A stretch of DNA of 64,000 nt from Rhynchopus sp. YZ270_cl-10 (taxonomy: Eukaryota; Euglenozoa; Diplonemea; Diplonemida; Diplonemidae). The stretch's first letter is position 1. Each line of letters begins with the position of its first letter. The notes below the pieces were generated by a model. The model was not told the origin of the DNA and did not search any database. It worked only from the letters and a program-made list of their open reading frames with translations. A program made the position numbers and the translations under genes. Location of the stretch: positions 682,001-746,000 of the forward strand of contig OZ037880.1 of NCBI GenBank assembly GCA_964035575.1, in the 5' to 3' direction. Shown here piece after piece: positions 25,001 through 32,674 of the stretch.

Positions 25001-25019
25001 CTTTGTGAGGGGCGTGCAT
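19044..25019 (-). CDS. LINE ORF2: OTU protease-APE-RT-RNase H polyprotein (1991 aa)
   Basis: Enzyme of target-primed reverse transcription. An OTU-like cysteine protease spans about residues 98-223, with GDGNC holding the likely catalytic Cys107 and RPMHYDI the His220. An APE-type endonuclease spans 284-532 with LQETR, NVYAHSG, GDLNCNSDSSG, SRIDL and SHLPLS. The reverse transcriptase spans about 815-1100 with DFQKCFD, GIMQGCPLS and the catalytic YVDD at 1054-1057. A CCHC knuckle (C1398, C1401, H1411, C1416) follows. RNase H spans 1602-1736 with D1606, E1649, D1676 and D1727. The C-terminus (1891-1965) carries two copies of a Cys/His module. The stop is TAG and the gap from the ORF1 stop is 46 nt. 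The first ATG has a weak context, and M57, M69 and others are alternative starts. Confidence 0.92.
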   Translation of the reverse strand: MHAPHKANPPYSSSPFHLSATLAVPHMPAPLSVAVVPDMIPESKRGPTTVNRLNGPMVKCGEEEQQDRMVGGGHDPTKDIGDDTAWLDHMAALLRTTRRSIPGDGNCLFGALASQCRGDITAASLRAQVTDSMRTNAEYRSNYTPDTRDPNAPITYDAYVEDMSCDRRYGDHWCLQTAAVLLNAEVWVLNASEGSRGNMRREGSSLQPVRLLGLTYRPMHYDILNIPMALHRSLRSCSNDTFPLPGGPASPASSSPNRRQRRHTAAARLGNAIKKPSSNKPLTLTITSMNITSLGTHSMKVPNLPGDILTLQETRAGADIKGTMQQYFSASNWTTHWGKDLVKTGIGVRQQIPPGGVATLTKGHLTAQALNPVSEVEKRCYESTRVVHTAVAVGGGAALHIINVYAHSGANAAAQREELLTDVFDMANALGQAVPVLIIGDLNCNSDSSGVLAAAERSGRWVDVAASIAAARTATPNHTCKSATATGFTTSRIDLCLANITAAPAVTKADVTTTFEECPFPSHLPLSITLDLETYSGQTSRCVLPKAFPATVPREIPAPAAAMAGAIEKKERNGLTGAQILTEFANLGEDYLILLHDGDTSPTSQYRGRGKKSQVKTSRHATKHCNAKGATTDLTRARDAVMGNLRTILQHMEARLQVDRPYAMTRTEEHSWRALTRHRGGPLKEELAEALALPSPDLQTLQRLLEKLTGSNKEAFLALKSQRSLQWKQVMQNAYAGCKGQGMVFDFVADRFTTPAAFMRQHDGTLTADPKKIDALLLDNEAWGGIFRRYVDSPEPSWNEFLDTYETILPHREPMECEQITVDDVRSAIGRLKRTTSPGMHGWRAFELQQLPDSVLALLAEGLNAIERDGVWPEDLMQALVPLIPKPESDANPLSQRPITITAVLYRVWASVRAKSAFPWLEKLAPEGLHGCRPKHGTEDLYWHLAAQLECAHLSEGDMYGVAIDFQKCFDTVPIEITFQLAARLGFNEVVLTTLREAYARMTRHFKCNGSIGQPFVPTNGIMQGCPLSVILINIVVSVWMRDVESRGAEAASYVDDIYATASTHELQQDITDRTVIFSQKTQMAISTSKSHTFSTCDTPPCELKAYDSLSRCLVSQSPPIFLPERNSFDCTGAMVHAKPTQDVDNLPVSDRIAKRRETAVENLRRVKSLPTPVQHRDHVASMSAGSKCYYAASTTYMSPKEQKNLTTKFTAAVWTGTNRRAPEVVLHVLQHGHRMDPSMVLHLHRLRAWAKQMRKASCRPLATAAWQNRDSLTCGPFHLISLTLRALGWTWQSPTSISFVNEAGDAATLELSTLTDKQVAGMEAEARHFLRTEILSKMANRRPDFEGLQHGVDGHTTRHLLEDSANELTGYQKGILRSVIAGAVNTTGRSGLSTTSCPYCVSGERETVEHLWWDCQAWSSVRARHSITSQDRTNWPNCLSICGVAPAFRQGDNALPQNSDDRRFIVRSLQRFFVEVVKERQIRADRPEESARHHRLQSFPWGWSSPQPRQVHLPVYSYESVRQQWKHNEDLWHALNSWVRGLQWAHVGSEHSISLIELAVDFELTTGMPLPDVGSRRYPQFKASTSSCTVRDHIADHSGVEMFFDGGARQNKTVFARAGAGAVVYVDGVKSASVATPLPSARSNNVAEYEGVISGLRLLNELPSELQGPVTISGDSKLIVDQLRGVADCNDFLKPLFLVAKELIREVQPRFTLGFRHIARERNKDADALSNQAMDEVENQKQAELAAASSERDTFLQSALAKSLSLGELMQTFAKVYKPQSWMYGHYTNVTSLTAIGGSVTSGVSKRAVLNSKTEEVLRHLQSHIAAFAGNRRSLLYEETQAWAAQFRPQEHYADDWTEASAGWRGRATEARAAGRARPPRTAPPDARKCAKTLSCLTHGKVRCNSCKTLRAAPETCCSLHHTEGDGRAIVMDFCTKHRLTRCGACLLDKKSLAQCCGTCHTRHINNSTSARGTLPLHHRQDPAGSSQVT

Positions 25020-25065
25020 GGGATGTGGAATGGTTCGGGGGTATAAGTGCTTTACAGCTTTAGGG

Positions 25066-27147
25066 TCATTGCCGAGGCTTCTTCCCCCCTCCCCATGCTT
25101 CCAGCGTGAGCTGCCTTGCGGGATAAGGGGTCTCGCGCGACTTGGGCATCATGTTAAGCACCTCATCTACCTTTGTCTGGCGCGAAGCCCCCGCCCCCCT
25201 TGGTGCCGGATCCTGTTTGTCCTGCTTGTCCTGCTTGGGCATGGATGCCTTCATGTCTGCTGTAATTGCTAGTGCCACAGGTGCCGGAGGAGCCGGTGGA
25301 GCCGGTCGGGTTGGTGGAGTGGTGGCTTTTGTTTCAATGGTTGGAAGAGGTTTGGGAGCCGCTGCTGGGGGTGTCTGCAGTTTTTGGACCACAGCACCCA
25401 GCACCTTCTCCACCTTCACGTTCTGCAGCGACTGCTGCCTCACAGCCTCCGCTGTGTCCGACACCAGTGCCTTCGCCGCCGCGTCCATTTCGGCGATCTT
25501 CTGCGCCGCGGCCTCGGCGATCACGGCTGTTGACTGCGCCGTCTCCCCGGTCAGACGCTCGATAGTGTCTGTCCTACCCCGCGTGAGTTCCGCCTCCTCC
25601 TCGGCCTCTCTGCGCAGGGTGGCCAGGTCAACGGCAGCGGCAGCGGTCTGCCCGGCAGCGGCAGCGGCAGCAGCAGCGGCAGCGGTCTGCTCTACTTCAT
25701 GCGTTCTAGCATGCGCGATCTCCGCCTCCTCCTTGGCCTCTCTCCGCAGGGTGGTCAAGTCAGCGGCAGCGGCAGCGGCAGCAGCAGCGGCAGCGTCAGC
25801 GGTCTGCCCTACTGCGTGCGTTCTTGCTTGCGCGATCTCCGACTCCTCCTTGGCCTGCCTCCTTAGGGTGGCGAGGTCTGCGGCGGTGGTCCGCTTGAGG
25901 TCACGCGCATTCGCGTGTAGGGAGGCCAGGCCCTCTAGCATCGCCGCCTCCGTGGCGTCCGCTGTGTGGACGGCGTGCGCCGCCTGCAGGTTCGCGGCTG
26001 CAGCTTGCACAGACGCTTCTTCAGCCAGGTTGCGTGTGGGGGTGAACGCCTGTCTCATCTCCTTGAGGGCGTCGCTGAGAGTTACTTCTATGCCACTCAC
26101 ACGTTCGCGAATCTCATGCCGTTCTCTTTGTGCTTTGTGGTGGCTGAGCAGCGCGTCGTCGCTCATCCCTTTGCTCCCTCCTTTGTTGCTGTTTTTGCTG
26201 TTGTTGCTGCTGTTGTTGTTGTTGTTGTTGAGCCCCTTCGCCGCAGTCGCCGCAATCTTGCAGATGCGCTCGCTCATCCGCTCCTCAAAGGCCCTGCGGC
26301 CGGCCTCCTCCCTTTGCACCCACTCACCCATCTGCTTCCACATCTCCTCGGCAGCAGCGGGCGCAGGAGCTGGGGTGGGCGCAGGGGCATCAGCGGGCGT
26401 AGGATCATTAGCGGACGAAGGCACTGCAGCTGTCGCAGGAGCATTAGCGGACGAAGGCTCTACAACTGGCGCAGGATCATTAGCGGACGAAGGCACTGCA
26501 GCTGTCGCAGGAGCATTAGCGGACGAAGGCTCTACAACTGGCGCAGGATCATTAGCGGACGAAGGCACTGCAACTGGCGCAGGGGCTGTAGCTGTTGCGA
26601 CGGGTGCGGTCGGGGACGTCTGCTTCGCGCGGTCCTGGGCGATCACCTTCAGCACCGCGTGTAGGTGCGCGACTGGGACGACGACTTCTTTCGCCGTGTA
26701 GCCCCGTCCGCCTCCCCGCCCACCTGTTCCCTTGATGCCTTGCAAGGCCGCCAGAAGGGCCGCAATGGCGTCCTCGTGCGCGCGGTGCTCCTTCTTCAAC
26801 CGCTTTTCCTCCTCCTTCCTTTTCCGCTCGGCACGGATCGTGTCCATGTCCTGGATGGACATGCGGTGCCCGTTGATGACGAGCTCTGTGTTGGGGGGCG
26901 GATGCGGGGCGGTGACCTGCAGGACGTCCGCCTTCCTGCCCGTCACCTCAGCCTTCCACTCCATCTGCTTCAGCATGGCCGTGGCCTGTGCCTGCAGGAA
27001 GCTGGAGGGGAAGGGGTGGATGCGGTATTCGCGCGGTGGTGGGAGTGTGAGCACGAGGGGGCGCACTACCTGCTGCCCGGCTTGTTTGCCGTCGATAATC
27101 TCGACGTTGCCGGGGGATGCCGCATGGAGGCCAGCCGGGCTTTGCAT
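25066..27147 (-). CDS. LINE ORF1: coiled-coil, Ala-rich protein (693 aa)
   Basis: Probable RNA-binding ORF1 protein of the retrotransposon. I start it at the ATG at 27145-27147 (MQSPAGLH, A at -3), because the 35 codons before it run through the flanking (ACACC)n tract into host DNA. Visible parts are a basic charged segment (KRKEEEKRLKKEHR), a proline/alanine region of tandem SSANDPAP- and SSANAPAT-type repeats, an asparagine run, and a long helical region. The last has three repeats of an R-x-A-K/E-E-E-type unit (e.g. DLTTLRREAKEEAEIAHART) separated by polyalanine. A C-terminal Pro/Ala linker ends in GGGKKPRQ. There are no zinc knuckles. A trimeric coiled coil as in L1 ORF1 is plausible but not shown. 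Confidence 0.8.
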   Translation of the reverse strand: MQSPAGLHAASPGNVEIIDGKQAGQQVVRPLVLTLPPPREYRIHPFPSSFLQAQATAMLKQMEWKAEVTGRKADVLQVTAPHPPPNTELVINGHRMSIQDMDTIRAERKRKEEEKRLKKEHRAHEDAIAALLAALQGIKGTGGRGGGRGYTAKEVVVPVAHLHAVLKVIAQDRAKQTSPTAPVATATAPAPVAVPSSANDPAPVVEPSSANAPATAAVPSSANDPAPVVEPSSANAPATAAVPSSANDPTPADAPAPTPAPAPAAAEEMWKQMGEWVQREEAGRRAFEERMSERICKIAATAAKGLNNNNNNSSNNSKNSNKGGSKGMSDDALLSHHKAQRERHEIRERVSGIEVTLSDALKEMRQAFTPTRNLAEEASVQAAAANLQAAHAVHTADATEAAMLEGLASLHANARDLKRTTAADLATLRRQAKEESEIAQARTHAVGQTADAAAAAAAAAAADLTTLRREAKEEAEIAHARTHEVEQTAAAAAAAAAAGQTAAAAVDLATLRREAEEEAELTRGRTDTIERLTGETAQSTAVIAEAAAQKIAEMDAAAKALVSDTAEAVRQQSLQNVKVEKVLGAVVQKLQTPPAAAPKPLPTIETKATTPPTRPAPPAPPAPVALAITADMKASMPKQDKQDKQDPAPRGAGASRQTKVDEVLNMMPKSRETPYPARQLTLEAWGGGKKPRQ

Positions 27148-27178
27148 TGTGATAGTGTTAATTTCCCTCGTTCCCCCG

Positions 27179-27198
27179 GTGTGGTGTGGTGTGGTGTA
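27179..27198. repeat. (ACACC)n tract at the LINE 5' end
   Basis: Four GTGGT/GTGTG units on the plus strand at the junction between the LINE 5' UTR and host sequence. It matches the tract at the 3' end. The outer flank (27199-27263) is not EFL spacer, so the two flanks do not come from one EFL unit. Confidence 0.75.
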
Positions 27199-27263
27199 GG
27201 TTGCAATAATCTTTGCGGCAACAAGAGTGGGGAGAGTGGTTATCTTTTTCAAACACTACTTTG

Positions 27264-29522
27264 TTACAATTCTACGTTGGAATGATCTTCGGGCATTGTC
27301 CTGTTTAAGGTTTGTGGCTTGTTTTTAAAAAAATTACTGAAATTTGTTACATACGATTGCGTGGAGGATCCTTGAGAAGACGGGGAAGAGTCCTGCAATG
27401 CGTGCACCTCTCTGTGCGAGAAGAGAACCGTCCAACTGATGGCACCACGAACATTAAGCCAGAGGTAGGACCATCCGGAGGGTACGAACACGAAGTCACC
27501 TTCCAACTGCTGCACCTCCATGCCTATCGAGTTTTCTGCACAGTACAGATAATCCTCTTCGACTGTCCCCCCCAGGAACACTGCCTGGTGCGGTGGCAGC
27601 AACACCCACACACGCCGACCCCGCAACAACATATCACCCACATGCGCTGCCTCCCACGCCATGCCACGCCCCGATCCCGACCCCCCAGCGTGCAACCAAT
27701 ACCTGCTCTCCTCCTGCTTGAACACATCTACAACTGACGGGACTTTTACCACCTTCTTAAACGGGCCCATCATAGGCACATGCACCAAAGCCTTAGAATA
27801 TGCACGAATCTCTTGATACGCAAAGTCAAACAAACTCAACTGTCTCGGCAGAATCGACTTCCTCACCTCCGCCCCGGCATGCACGGGAACTATATCATGA
27901 TAATGCGGCTTATCGCTGTGCTGCAGGAGGGTGTCTCCTGTCACCTTCAGGAGAGACGTCAAATCGAAGATACCTTGCTGCTCCTTCAGATCTGCACTGG
28001 ACAGAGCGGAGGAGAGGACCAGAGGGCGCCCTGGAGAGAGGTAGGTTTCTTTGAACACATCGTGTGTCATGTCGTGGATGTAGTCAATCTGCATCGGCGG
28101 GTCCGCAGAGAGAACCGACTCAAACTCATCGAGGAAGCTGTCACGCTGCTCCCAGGGCAGCCACGTCTTGAAGTCTGCCTCCGCCTCAGGGTTGTTGTTG
28201 TGCGGCAACCTCCCCCACTCCTCTGCAGGGGAGTACCCTTCTGCCGTTGCCTTGAGACGCTGTGCAAACCCCTCCACCTTCGGAGTACACCTACCACGTG
28301 TCCAGCAAGGCTTTGCTGCGACCACATCCTTCTTCAGCTGTCTCTGCGGCACCGCTTCAAGGGAGCTTACAATGTCCAAGGGGAGAACTATATCGGAAAG
28401 GTAAAGATCTAATTCAGGGATTGCCTCGAAGACCGCAAAACCCATCTGTGCGAAGATGTGCGGGAAAGACGAGCTGAATGGGAACACCGCGGTGGGTCGT
28501 CTCGGATCCTTCGCAAACACTGCTGTGAGCGTTGTATTCAATGATATGGCGATATCCCTCCACTCTTGCACAATACCCTGCACGGTGAGACATTGCAGCA
28601 CCACATCCAACACCTCACGACGTTGCACCACCTCCGTCTCTTCTGCGGACAGTTCTGTTCCGCAAGCGTTGTTCACATACAATGCTACTGATGGGGACAA
28701 CAACAAAAACTTCGCCAATGTAGACGCAAACCTGGGAAGCGATGTTGCAAAGGCTCCCAACGCATCTTGGAAATGCTCTTCAGTGTACGGAACCCCAGGA
28801 GGCATCGCATGGGCACGCCAGAAGCCACGCAGATCCACCGCAGCGCCTGCAAGAGAGGAAAGAAACCCGCGGAGCTGAGTGTTGTATGGCGCTACCATCT
28901 GCGACACGCGGAGGGCTTCAATGAATCGAGTAGCATTGTGCTGCACAACACGCGCCACATCGACCAACTCCTGCAGCAACACCCCGGCATGCGGATGCCC
29001 CACATCCATCACCTCCTCCGCAGCAGACACACCACTGAGATGCGTCTGCACCTCGCCCCAATCTGCAAAGCGGTCCGTAACGTTGCTGTGCACCAACAGC
29101 ATTGCCCCCTGCGCCAACGTACTGTACGTCTCATCCACCATCGAAGCCTCCTTCAAGACCGACGCAAGATAGATGTAGTACTGCACGGTGCGTTCCGAGG
29201 CTGGCGTCTGCTCAAAGGTGGGGCGGATCTTAGAGTATTGCTTGGACATCGAATAAACCGAAGCTTTTTCACGTCGGGCGACAAGGTGTAGCTCTGCAGG
29301 AGCGTCCGCAGAGGCCAGGCAAATATCTGCAAGCTTAAGCACCTTCGCAAAAGATTTCTCCCGTGCCGCAAGAAATGCATCTTCCCCTAAGCCCTCAGAG
29401 GTGGTCGCCTCTTTAATCTTCTTCATCTTTTCAAAGGCTGTGGTACATATCTCCCCTACTGCGGACCCCTCATGCATGCTCTGTACACCCACTGCCACCC
29501 CTAATGCAATCAGTGTAAGCAT
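27264..29522 (-). CDS. Secretory JmjC/cupin-8-like protein without metal ligands (752 aa)
   Basis: Single open frame. The first 15 residues (MLTLIALGVAVGVQS) look like a cleavable signal peptide, so the protein should enter the secretory pathway. The N-terminal 450 residues are helical and not recognised. The C-terminal part resembles the JmjC/cupin-8 family of JMJD6 and tRNA-wybutosine hydroxylases: RPLVLSSALS (about 480), the GSGRGMAWE strand (616-624), LLRGRRVWVLLPP, and GDFVFVPSGWSYLWLNV (about 675). In active members the second block carries the HxD iron ligands and the last one has GWWH. Here both are replaced, so a non-enzymatic role is likely. It ends 65 bp from the LINE 5' flank. The family call rests on pattern memory. 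Confidence 0.6.
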   Translation of the reverse strand: MLTLIALGVAVGVQSMHEGSAVGEICTTAFEKMKKIKEATTSEGLGEDAFLAAREKSFAKVLKLADICLASADAPAELHLVARREKASVYSMSKQYSKIRPTFEQTPASERTVQYYIYLASVLKEASMVDETYSTLAQGAMLLVHSNVTDRFADWGEVQTHLSGVSAAEEVMDVGHPHAGVLLQELVDVARVVQHNATRFIEALRVSQMVAPYNTQLRGFLSSLAGAAVDLRGFWRAHAMPPGVPYTEEHFQDALGAFATSLPRFASTLAKFLLLSPSVALYVNNACGTELSAEETEVVQRREVLDVVLQCLTVQGIVQEWRDIAISLNTTLTAVFAKDPRRPTAVFPFSSSFPHIFAQMGFAVFEAIPELDLYLSDIVLPLDIVSSLEAVPQRQLKKDVVAAKPCWTRGRCTPKVEGFAQRLKATAEGYSPAEEWGRLPHNNNPEAEADFKTWLPWEQRDSFLDEFESVLSADPPMQIDYIHDMTHDVFKETYLSPGRPLVLSSALSSADLKEQQGIFDLTSLLKVTGDTLLQHSDKPHYHDIVPVHAGAEVRKSILPRQLSLFDFAYQEIRAYSKALVHVPMMGPFKKVVKVPSVVDVFKQEESRYWLHAGGSGSGRGMAWEAAHVGDMLLRGRRVWVLLPPHQAVFLGGTVEEDYLYCAENSIGMEVQQLEGDFVFVPSGWSYLWLNVRGAISWTVLFSHREVHALQDSSPSSQGSSTQSYVTNFSNFFKNKPQTLNRTMPEDHSNVEL

Positions 29523-29577
29523 TGTAGGGTGGGCGTTCTGAAGGTGGTGGGAGGTGGGAGGTGGGAGAAGGGGAAAA

Positions 29578-29664
29578 GAAAAGTTTATAAGATGAACCTA
29601 AGCCTCTCGTGATTAGTCATCGTTGATCATATTATCGTGCAGCATCAGCTTGCGTGGGTTTCTA
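29578..29664. repeat. H1 hairpin module
   Basis: The core CTAAGC-CTCTCGT-GATTAG forms a stem with one mismatch. It is followed by a longer tail (GATCATATT..., GCGTGGGTTTC) that is shared with the copy at 37948-38036. It lies 55-140 bp upstream of the JmjC-like start codon. Confidence 0.65.
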
Positions 29665-30402
29665 CAAATTTGTTGTCAGGGAAGATGTCATTTCCTCAGA
29701 GGGTTTTTCGCAATTTTGGCACGATGTAGTGTGCATGAGCATGGTGTAGCGCGGGTACGTGAAATTTGGGTGACGGTCGTAGCTTAAAAGGGGGGAAAAA
29801 AGCGAGGGAGAGGGGAGAGGGAGAGCCGTATGGATAAACAACACTGATTTATTTGGATCAGTTTCTAACATTTTGTGAAGGGGGGGGTTTTTTTTGGGGG
29901 GTTTTTTTTGCCAGTAATCCGGCAACAGGCCCTAGGGTTTTGGCATGGGGTGAAAAGTTGTGGTCATCCACAGCCAGCAGGGAAGGCTGGAAAGTTTGTC
30001 CACCCTTTAAAAAAAAAAATGAAATTGAGAGAGTGGAAAAAGATCTCGACGGACCCAGACCACGTTCTCTAAACAAAAAGAGTCTTTTCTTAGAAGTTTG
30101 CCAGCTACCTCAAAAACGGGATCTGCTTTTTTTTCTACAGGGAGGGTGGGGATAAGAGGAGACGATGCTCCTTTTTTTTTTTGCGATATTTTCTCTTTTT
30201 TTTGTAATATCGACAATCCGATGGGTTCTGCACAAAGTCGCCTGAAGGCTAGTTTTTTTTCTCTTTTTTCGCTTCTTGTTTGTTTCATGCTATTCCCCCC
30301 TTTCCAAACTTTTTTTTTTGGGTCACACTTTTTGAGGGAACACTCATTCTGTTCACTCCCTCTTGTTTTAGTTGTTTTGATGTGAAAGAAAAAGAGAAAA
30401 TA

Positions 30403-30450
30403 AGTTGAAAGTACACATGCCTCTGTGGACGCAGGCACACCGGTTCTCAT
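30403..30450. repeat. H2 hairpin module
   Basis: The sequence TTGAAAGTACACATGCCTC leads into a hairpin closed by TGCCT/AGGCA with the loop element GTGGACGC. Confidence 0.6.
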
Positions 30451-30630
30451 ATAGGCTAGACCACTACACGGCATACTCCATGGACAGTGCAGAAGTTGAT
30501 CTTTCAATAAAAGTGACGTTGATCTGACTGATCCACTGCCAGCCTTGAAAGCAGAAGTACCCTGTGGAAAGAGAACAGACCTGGGGGGAATAACAGGGGG
30601 TTTTGAGTCGGGGGGGGGAGGACATGGCAC

Positions 30631-31917
30631 TCACTCCTTCTCCTCCTGCACGATGTCGCCCTCTGTGTTCTCGACCTTGCGCTTCTTGCGGGGCTGGAGC
30701 ACCGTTACGGGTCCACTTGCCTGTAGGTGTTGGGTGTTGAGTGGCAGATATCGTAGAGCAAAACAGAGAACCCTATGCGATGAACCCAAGCCTCTCTGTC
30801 ACCTTAAGAAGGAAGAGCGCAAAGGGTCGCAGACAACTCAGGGCTATGTGTAACGTAGTATCAAAAGGGGAACCACAAAAGATCTAAGTCTTGTCGACAT
30901 ACCCTCTTCTCTTGTGGGGTGTCCTTGGTCACTGCAACACCGTCGCATGTACCCCGCACCTGCTCCCCAGCGACCTTCTTGACAGCCGCGTAGTCCATGT
31001 CGATCTCGTCGAGCACGTCCTGCACTGCCTGCAGGCGGTCTGTGTGCACGTCTGAGCCGAGCGAGAGCATAAGGGCCTTCGCCTCGAGCAGCACAGTACG
31101 TGCGTCTTCGTACTGTTCGCAGTACTTCAGCTCCTGTTGGGGGGGTTTTTTTTTTTTTGTTGTGTTTACTTTTTTCCCCTCTACCAAATCACCTTCCCCC
31201 CCTACACCATTCCTCAGCCTCTGACACCCAAATGCTATGCTAACATACCAGCCCTTGGCTGCTCTTTGCGACAGCCTGCATGTCTTCTCCATTTTCGATT
31301 TGCATGAAGGTGCCTGCTGCGAGGGCGTAACCTGCTGCTGAGAGCTCGTAGTTGTTCATCTCGTGCAGCACCTCGCTGAAGGCAAGGTACGACTTTGCGA
31401 GTTGGTGCAGGGCGGTAGGGTTGCGGCAGTCGACACCCTTCTGCACCTGCTCTGCGAAGATCTTCTCGACCTCCACCTTGCCCTCGGTGGTGGCGGCCAG
31501 GTCGACGATCTGCTTGAAGCCCTTCTGCGCCTCCTGCAGCACCGCACCCGATGTGTGCAGGTCGGATAGCGCCCCCTCCTCTTCCTCCTCACCTTCGCCT
31601 TCACCTTCACCTGCAGCCTCACCCTCCTCCTTTGCCGCCTTCGCACCAGGAATGTTCTCATCCTGCAGCAGGTCTGCGTTGTCCTGATGGATGCGCAGCA
31701 GCGCCACCCCGTACTCATAGTACGCGAGAGCCATGAGCCGTGTCGCGCCCTCCCCCAAACGCTCGGAGAAGTACATCAGCGCAGGGGAGAAGCCCTCCAC
31801 GCAGGCTTCGTACTGCTTCTGTGCGTACAGCTCGCGTGCCTCGTGCAGGCACTGCAGTGCGTCGGCGTCGGTCGCGAAGACCTTCTCCACTGGCACGTCC
31901 TCCTGTGGCAGGTCCAT
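30631..31917 (-). CDS. NASP: NASP/Hif1-type histone chaperone, three exons (329 aa)
   Basis: Histone H3-H4 chaperone of the SHNi-TPR family, expected in the nucleus. Exon 1 is 31249-31917, exon 2 is 30903-31133 and exon 3 is 30631-30720. Introns are 31134-31248 and 30721-30902, both GT-AG with gtatgt donors, and all joins are phase 0. The first TPR lies at residues 20-80 (YYEYGVALL). It is followed by an acidic stretch (95-118), a hallmark of NASP, then helical repeats at 165-225 with LAFSEVLHEMNNYELSA and ELKYCEQYEDA. The C-terminus carries a nuclear signal PRKKRKVE. A gtgagt donor overlaps the stop codon, so an alternative C-terminus is possible. The start ATG has A at -3. Confidence 0.72.
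30778..30808. repeat. H1 hairpin module inside NASP intron 2
   Basis: A shortened variant (GATGAACCCAAGCCTCTCTG then TCACCTT), lacking the second half of the stem. It shows that the family occurs inside introns. Confidence 0.5.
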
Positions 31918-32481
31918 TGTGGCAGTGGTGGTTCTGTTAGGGTGGGTGGGGGGGTGGGGGGGTGGGGGTGTGGGAAAGGGAGCGAGTGCGTTGAGAGGAG
32001 GGGAGGGGATAAAAAAAGAGAGGGTTGAGTTTTTCTTTTTTTGCGTTGCGGATAGTCAGATAGTTTATGTTGTTGTTTTTTTTTTTTTTTGTACGAAATC
32101 AGGATACAAAGTGGGGATCTGCACAAAAAAGAAAAAAAAAAACCGGAAAATTTGAATACGCTTCTCATGCGCACACCACAAAGAAAAGAAAAAAAGGGGA
32201 TATTTTTGTTTTTGGTAGGATGAACCTATGCAGTACATAGGCACACCATAAAAGGTGGATAGGTGGGGGTGGTGACAGACGTTCCCCTTACAACACAAAC
32301 CACTTCTCGCCATCAAAAAAACCCTTCTGGATACGAGCCCTTCAGGGAAGCCTGTCTCATCAGGGCGTTCACTTGAGACGATGACGGGGGGTCAGGAAGA
32401 TGGACAGGGCCAGGGTAGTGGTGTCTCCCTTGATCGAGACAGAGAGAGAGAGAGAGACTGAACAACGGAAAAAAAAACTGT

Positions 32482-32551
32482 AGTTGTCAATGCAGGCACC
32501 TCCGACTGACCCACGTACGATGCCAGCCATCCGGATGAAAGCATAATCCTG
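32482..32551. repeat. H4 module
   Basis: Contains TGCAGGCACCTCCGACTGAC, CACGTACGATGCCAGC and the palindrome CATCCGGATG followed by AAAGCA. Nearly identical to copies at 34106 and 36766. Confidence 0.75.
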
Positions 32552-32639
32552 CAGCCTACAACAAAAAGGAAACCTAATAATAAAAAATACACTTTTGGGA
32601 GATAAACGTACCTTGCTGTGTACATCTATTTAGTTTGTT

Positions 32640-32674
32640 TTTGAAAATTTGGTTGTATCCGGATGAAAGCACAG
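32640..32674. repeat. Chimeric H5/H4 module
   Basis: Begins with the H5 start (TTGAAAATTTGGTTGTA) and ends with the H4 end (TCCGGATGAAAGCACAG), so modules can recombine or share parts. Confidence 0.6.

Larger units (their letters stand above)
18989..27178 (-). mobile_element. Non-LTR retrotransposon (LINE) with OTU, APE, RT and RNase H
   Basis: About 8.19 kb, two ORFs in sense order (ORF1 25066-27147, ORF2 19044-25019), a short 5' UTR (about 30 nt) and a 3' UTR of about 55 nt. There is no poly(A); the 3' end runs straight into an (ACACC)n tract. The same tract, about 20 bp, lies at the 5' end (27179-27198), so it is either the target-site duplication or the preferred target. Both ORFs are open throughout, so the element looks whole and perhaps recent. 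Domain order in ORF2 (OTU, APE, RT, zinc knuckle, RNase H, Cys/His tail) recalls RNase H-bearing APE clades such as I/Ingi. The added OTU protease recalls Dualen/RandI elements of green algae (from memory). I saw no restriction-like endonuclease. Confidence 0.9.
29523..30630. other. Intergenic, low complexity, no supported gene
   Basis: 1.1 kb between the JmjC-like gene start and the NASP stop. It holds long T and G homopolymers, an H1 hairpin module (29578-29664), an AT hairpin around 30182-30215 and an H2 module (30403-30450). A 207-codon minus frame here (30007-30630) is made of homopolymer translations and is not credible. A possible extra NASP 3' exon, preceded by CTTTCCACAG, starts at 30561. 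Confidence 0.6.

Noticed and set aside
25142-26701. 519-codon plus-strand frame
   Set aside because: Antisense of the Ala-rich LINE ORF1 (GCN repeats give Ser/Ala/Cys on the other strand).
27148-27252. 35 extra N-terminal codons for LINE ORF1
   Set aside because: They translate the flanking microsatellite and host DNA; the next ATG lies just inside the element.
30007-30630. 207-codon minus frame
   Set aside because: Mostly Lys/Phe/Pro runs from homopolymers, spans an H2 repeat and has no protein-like pattern.
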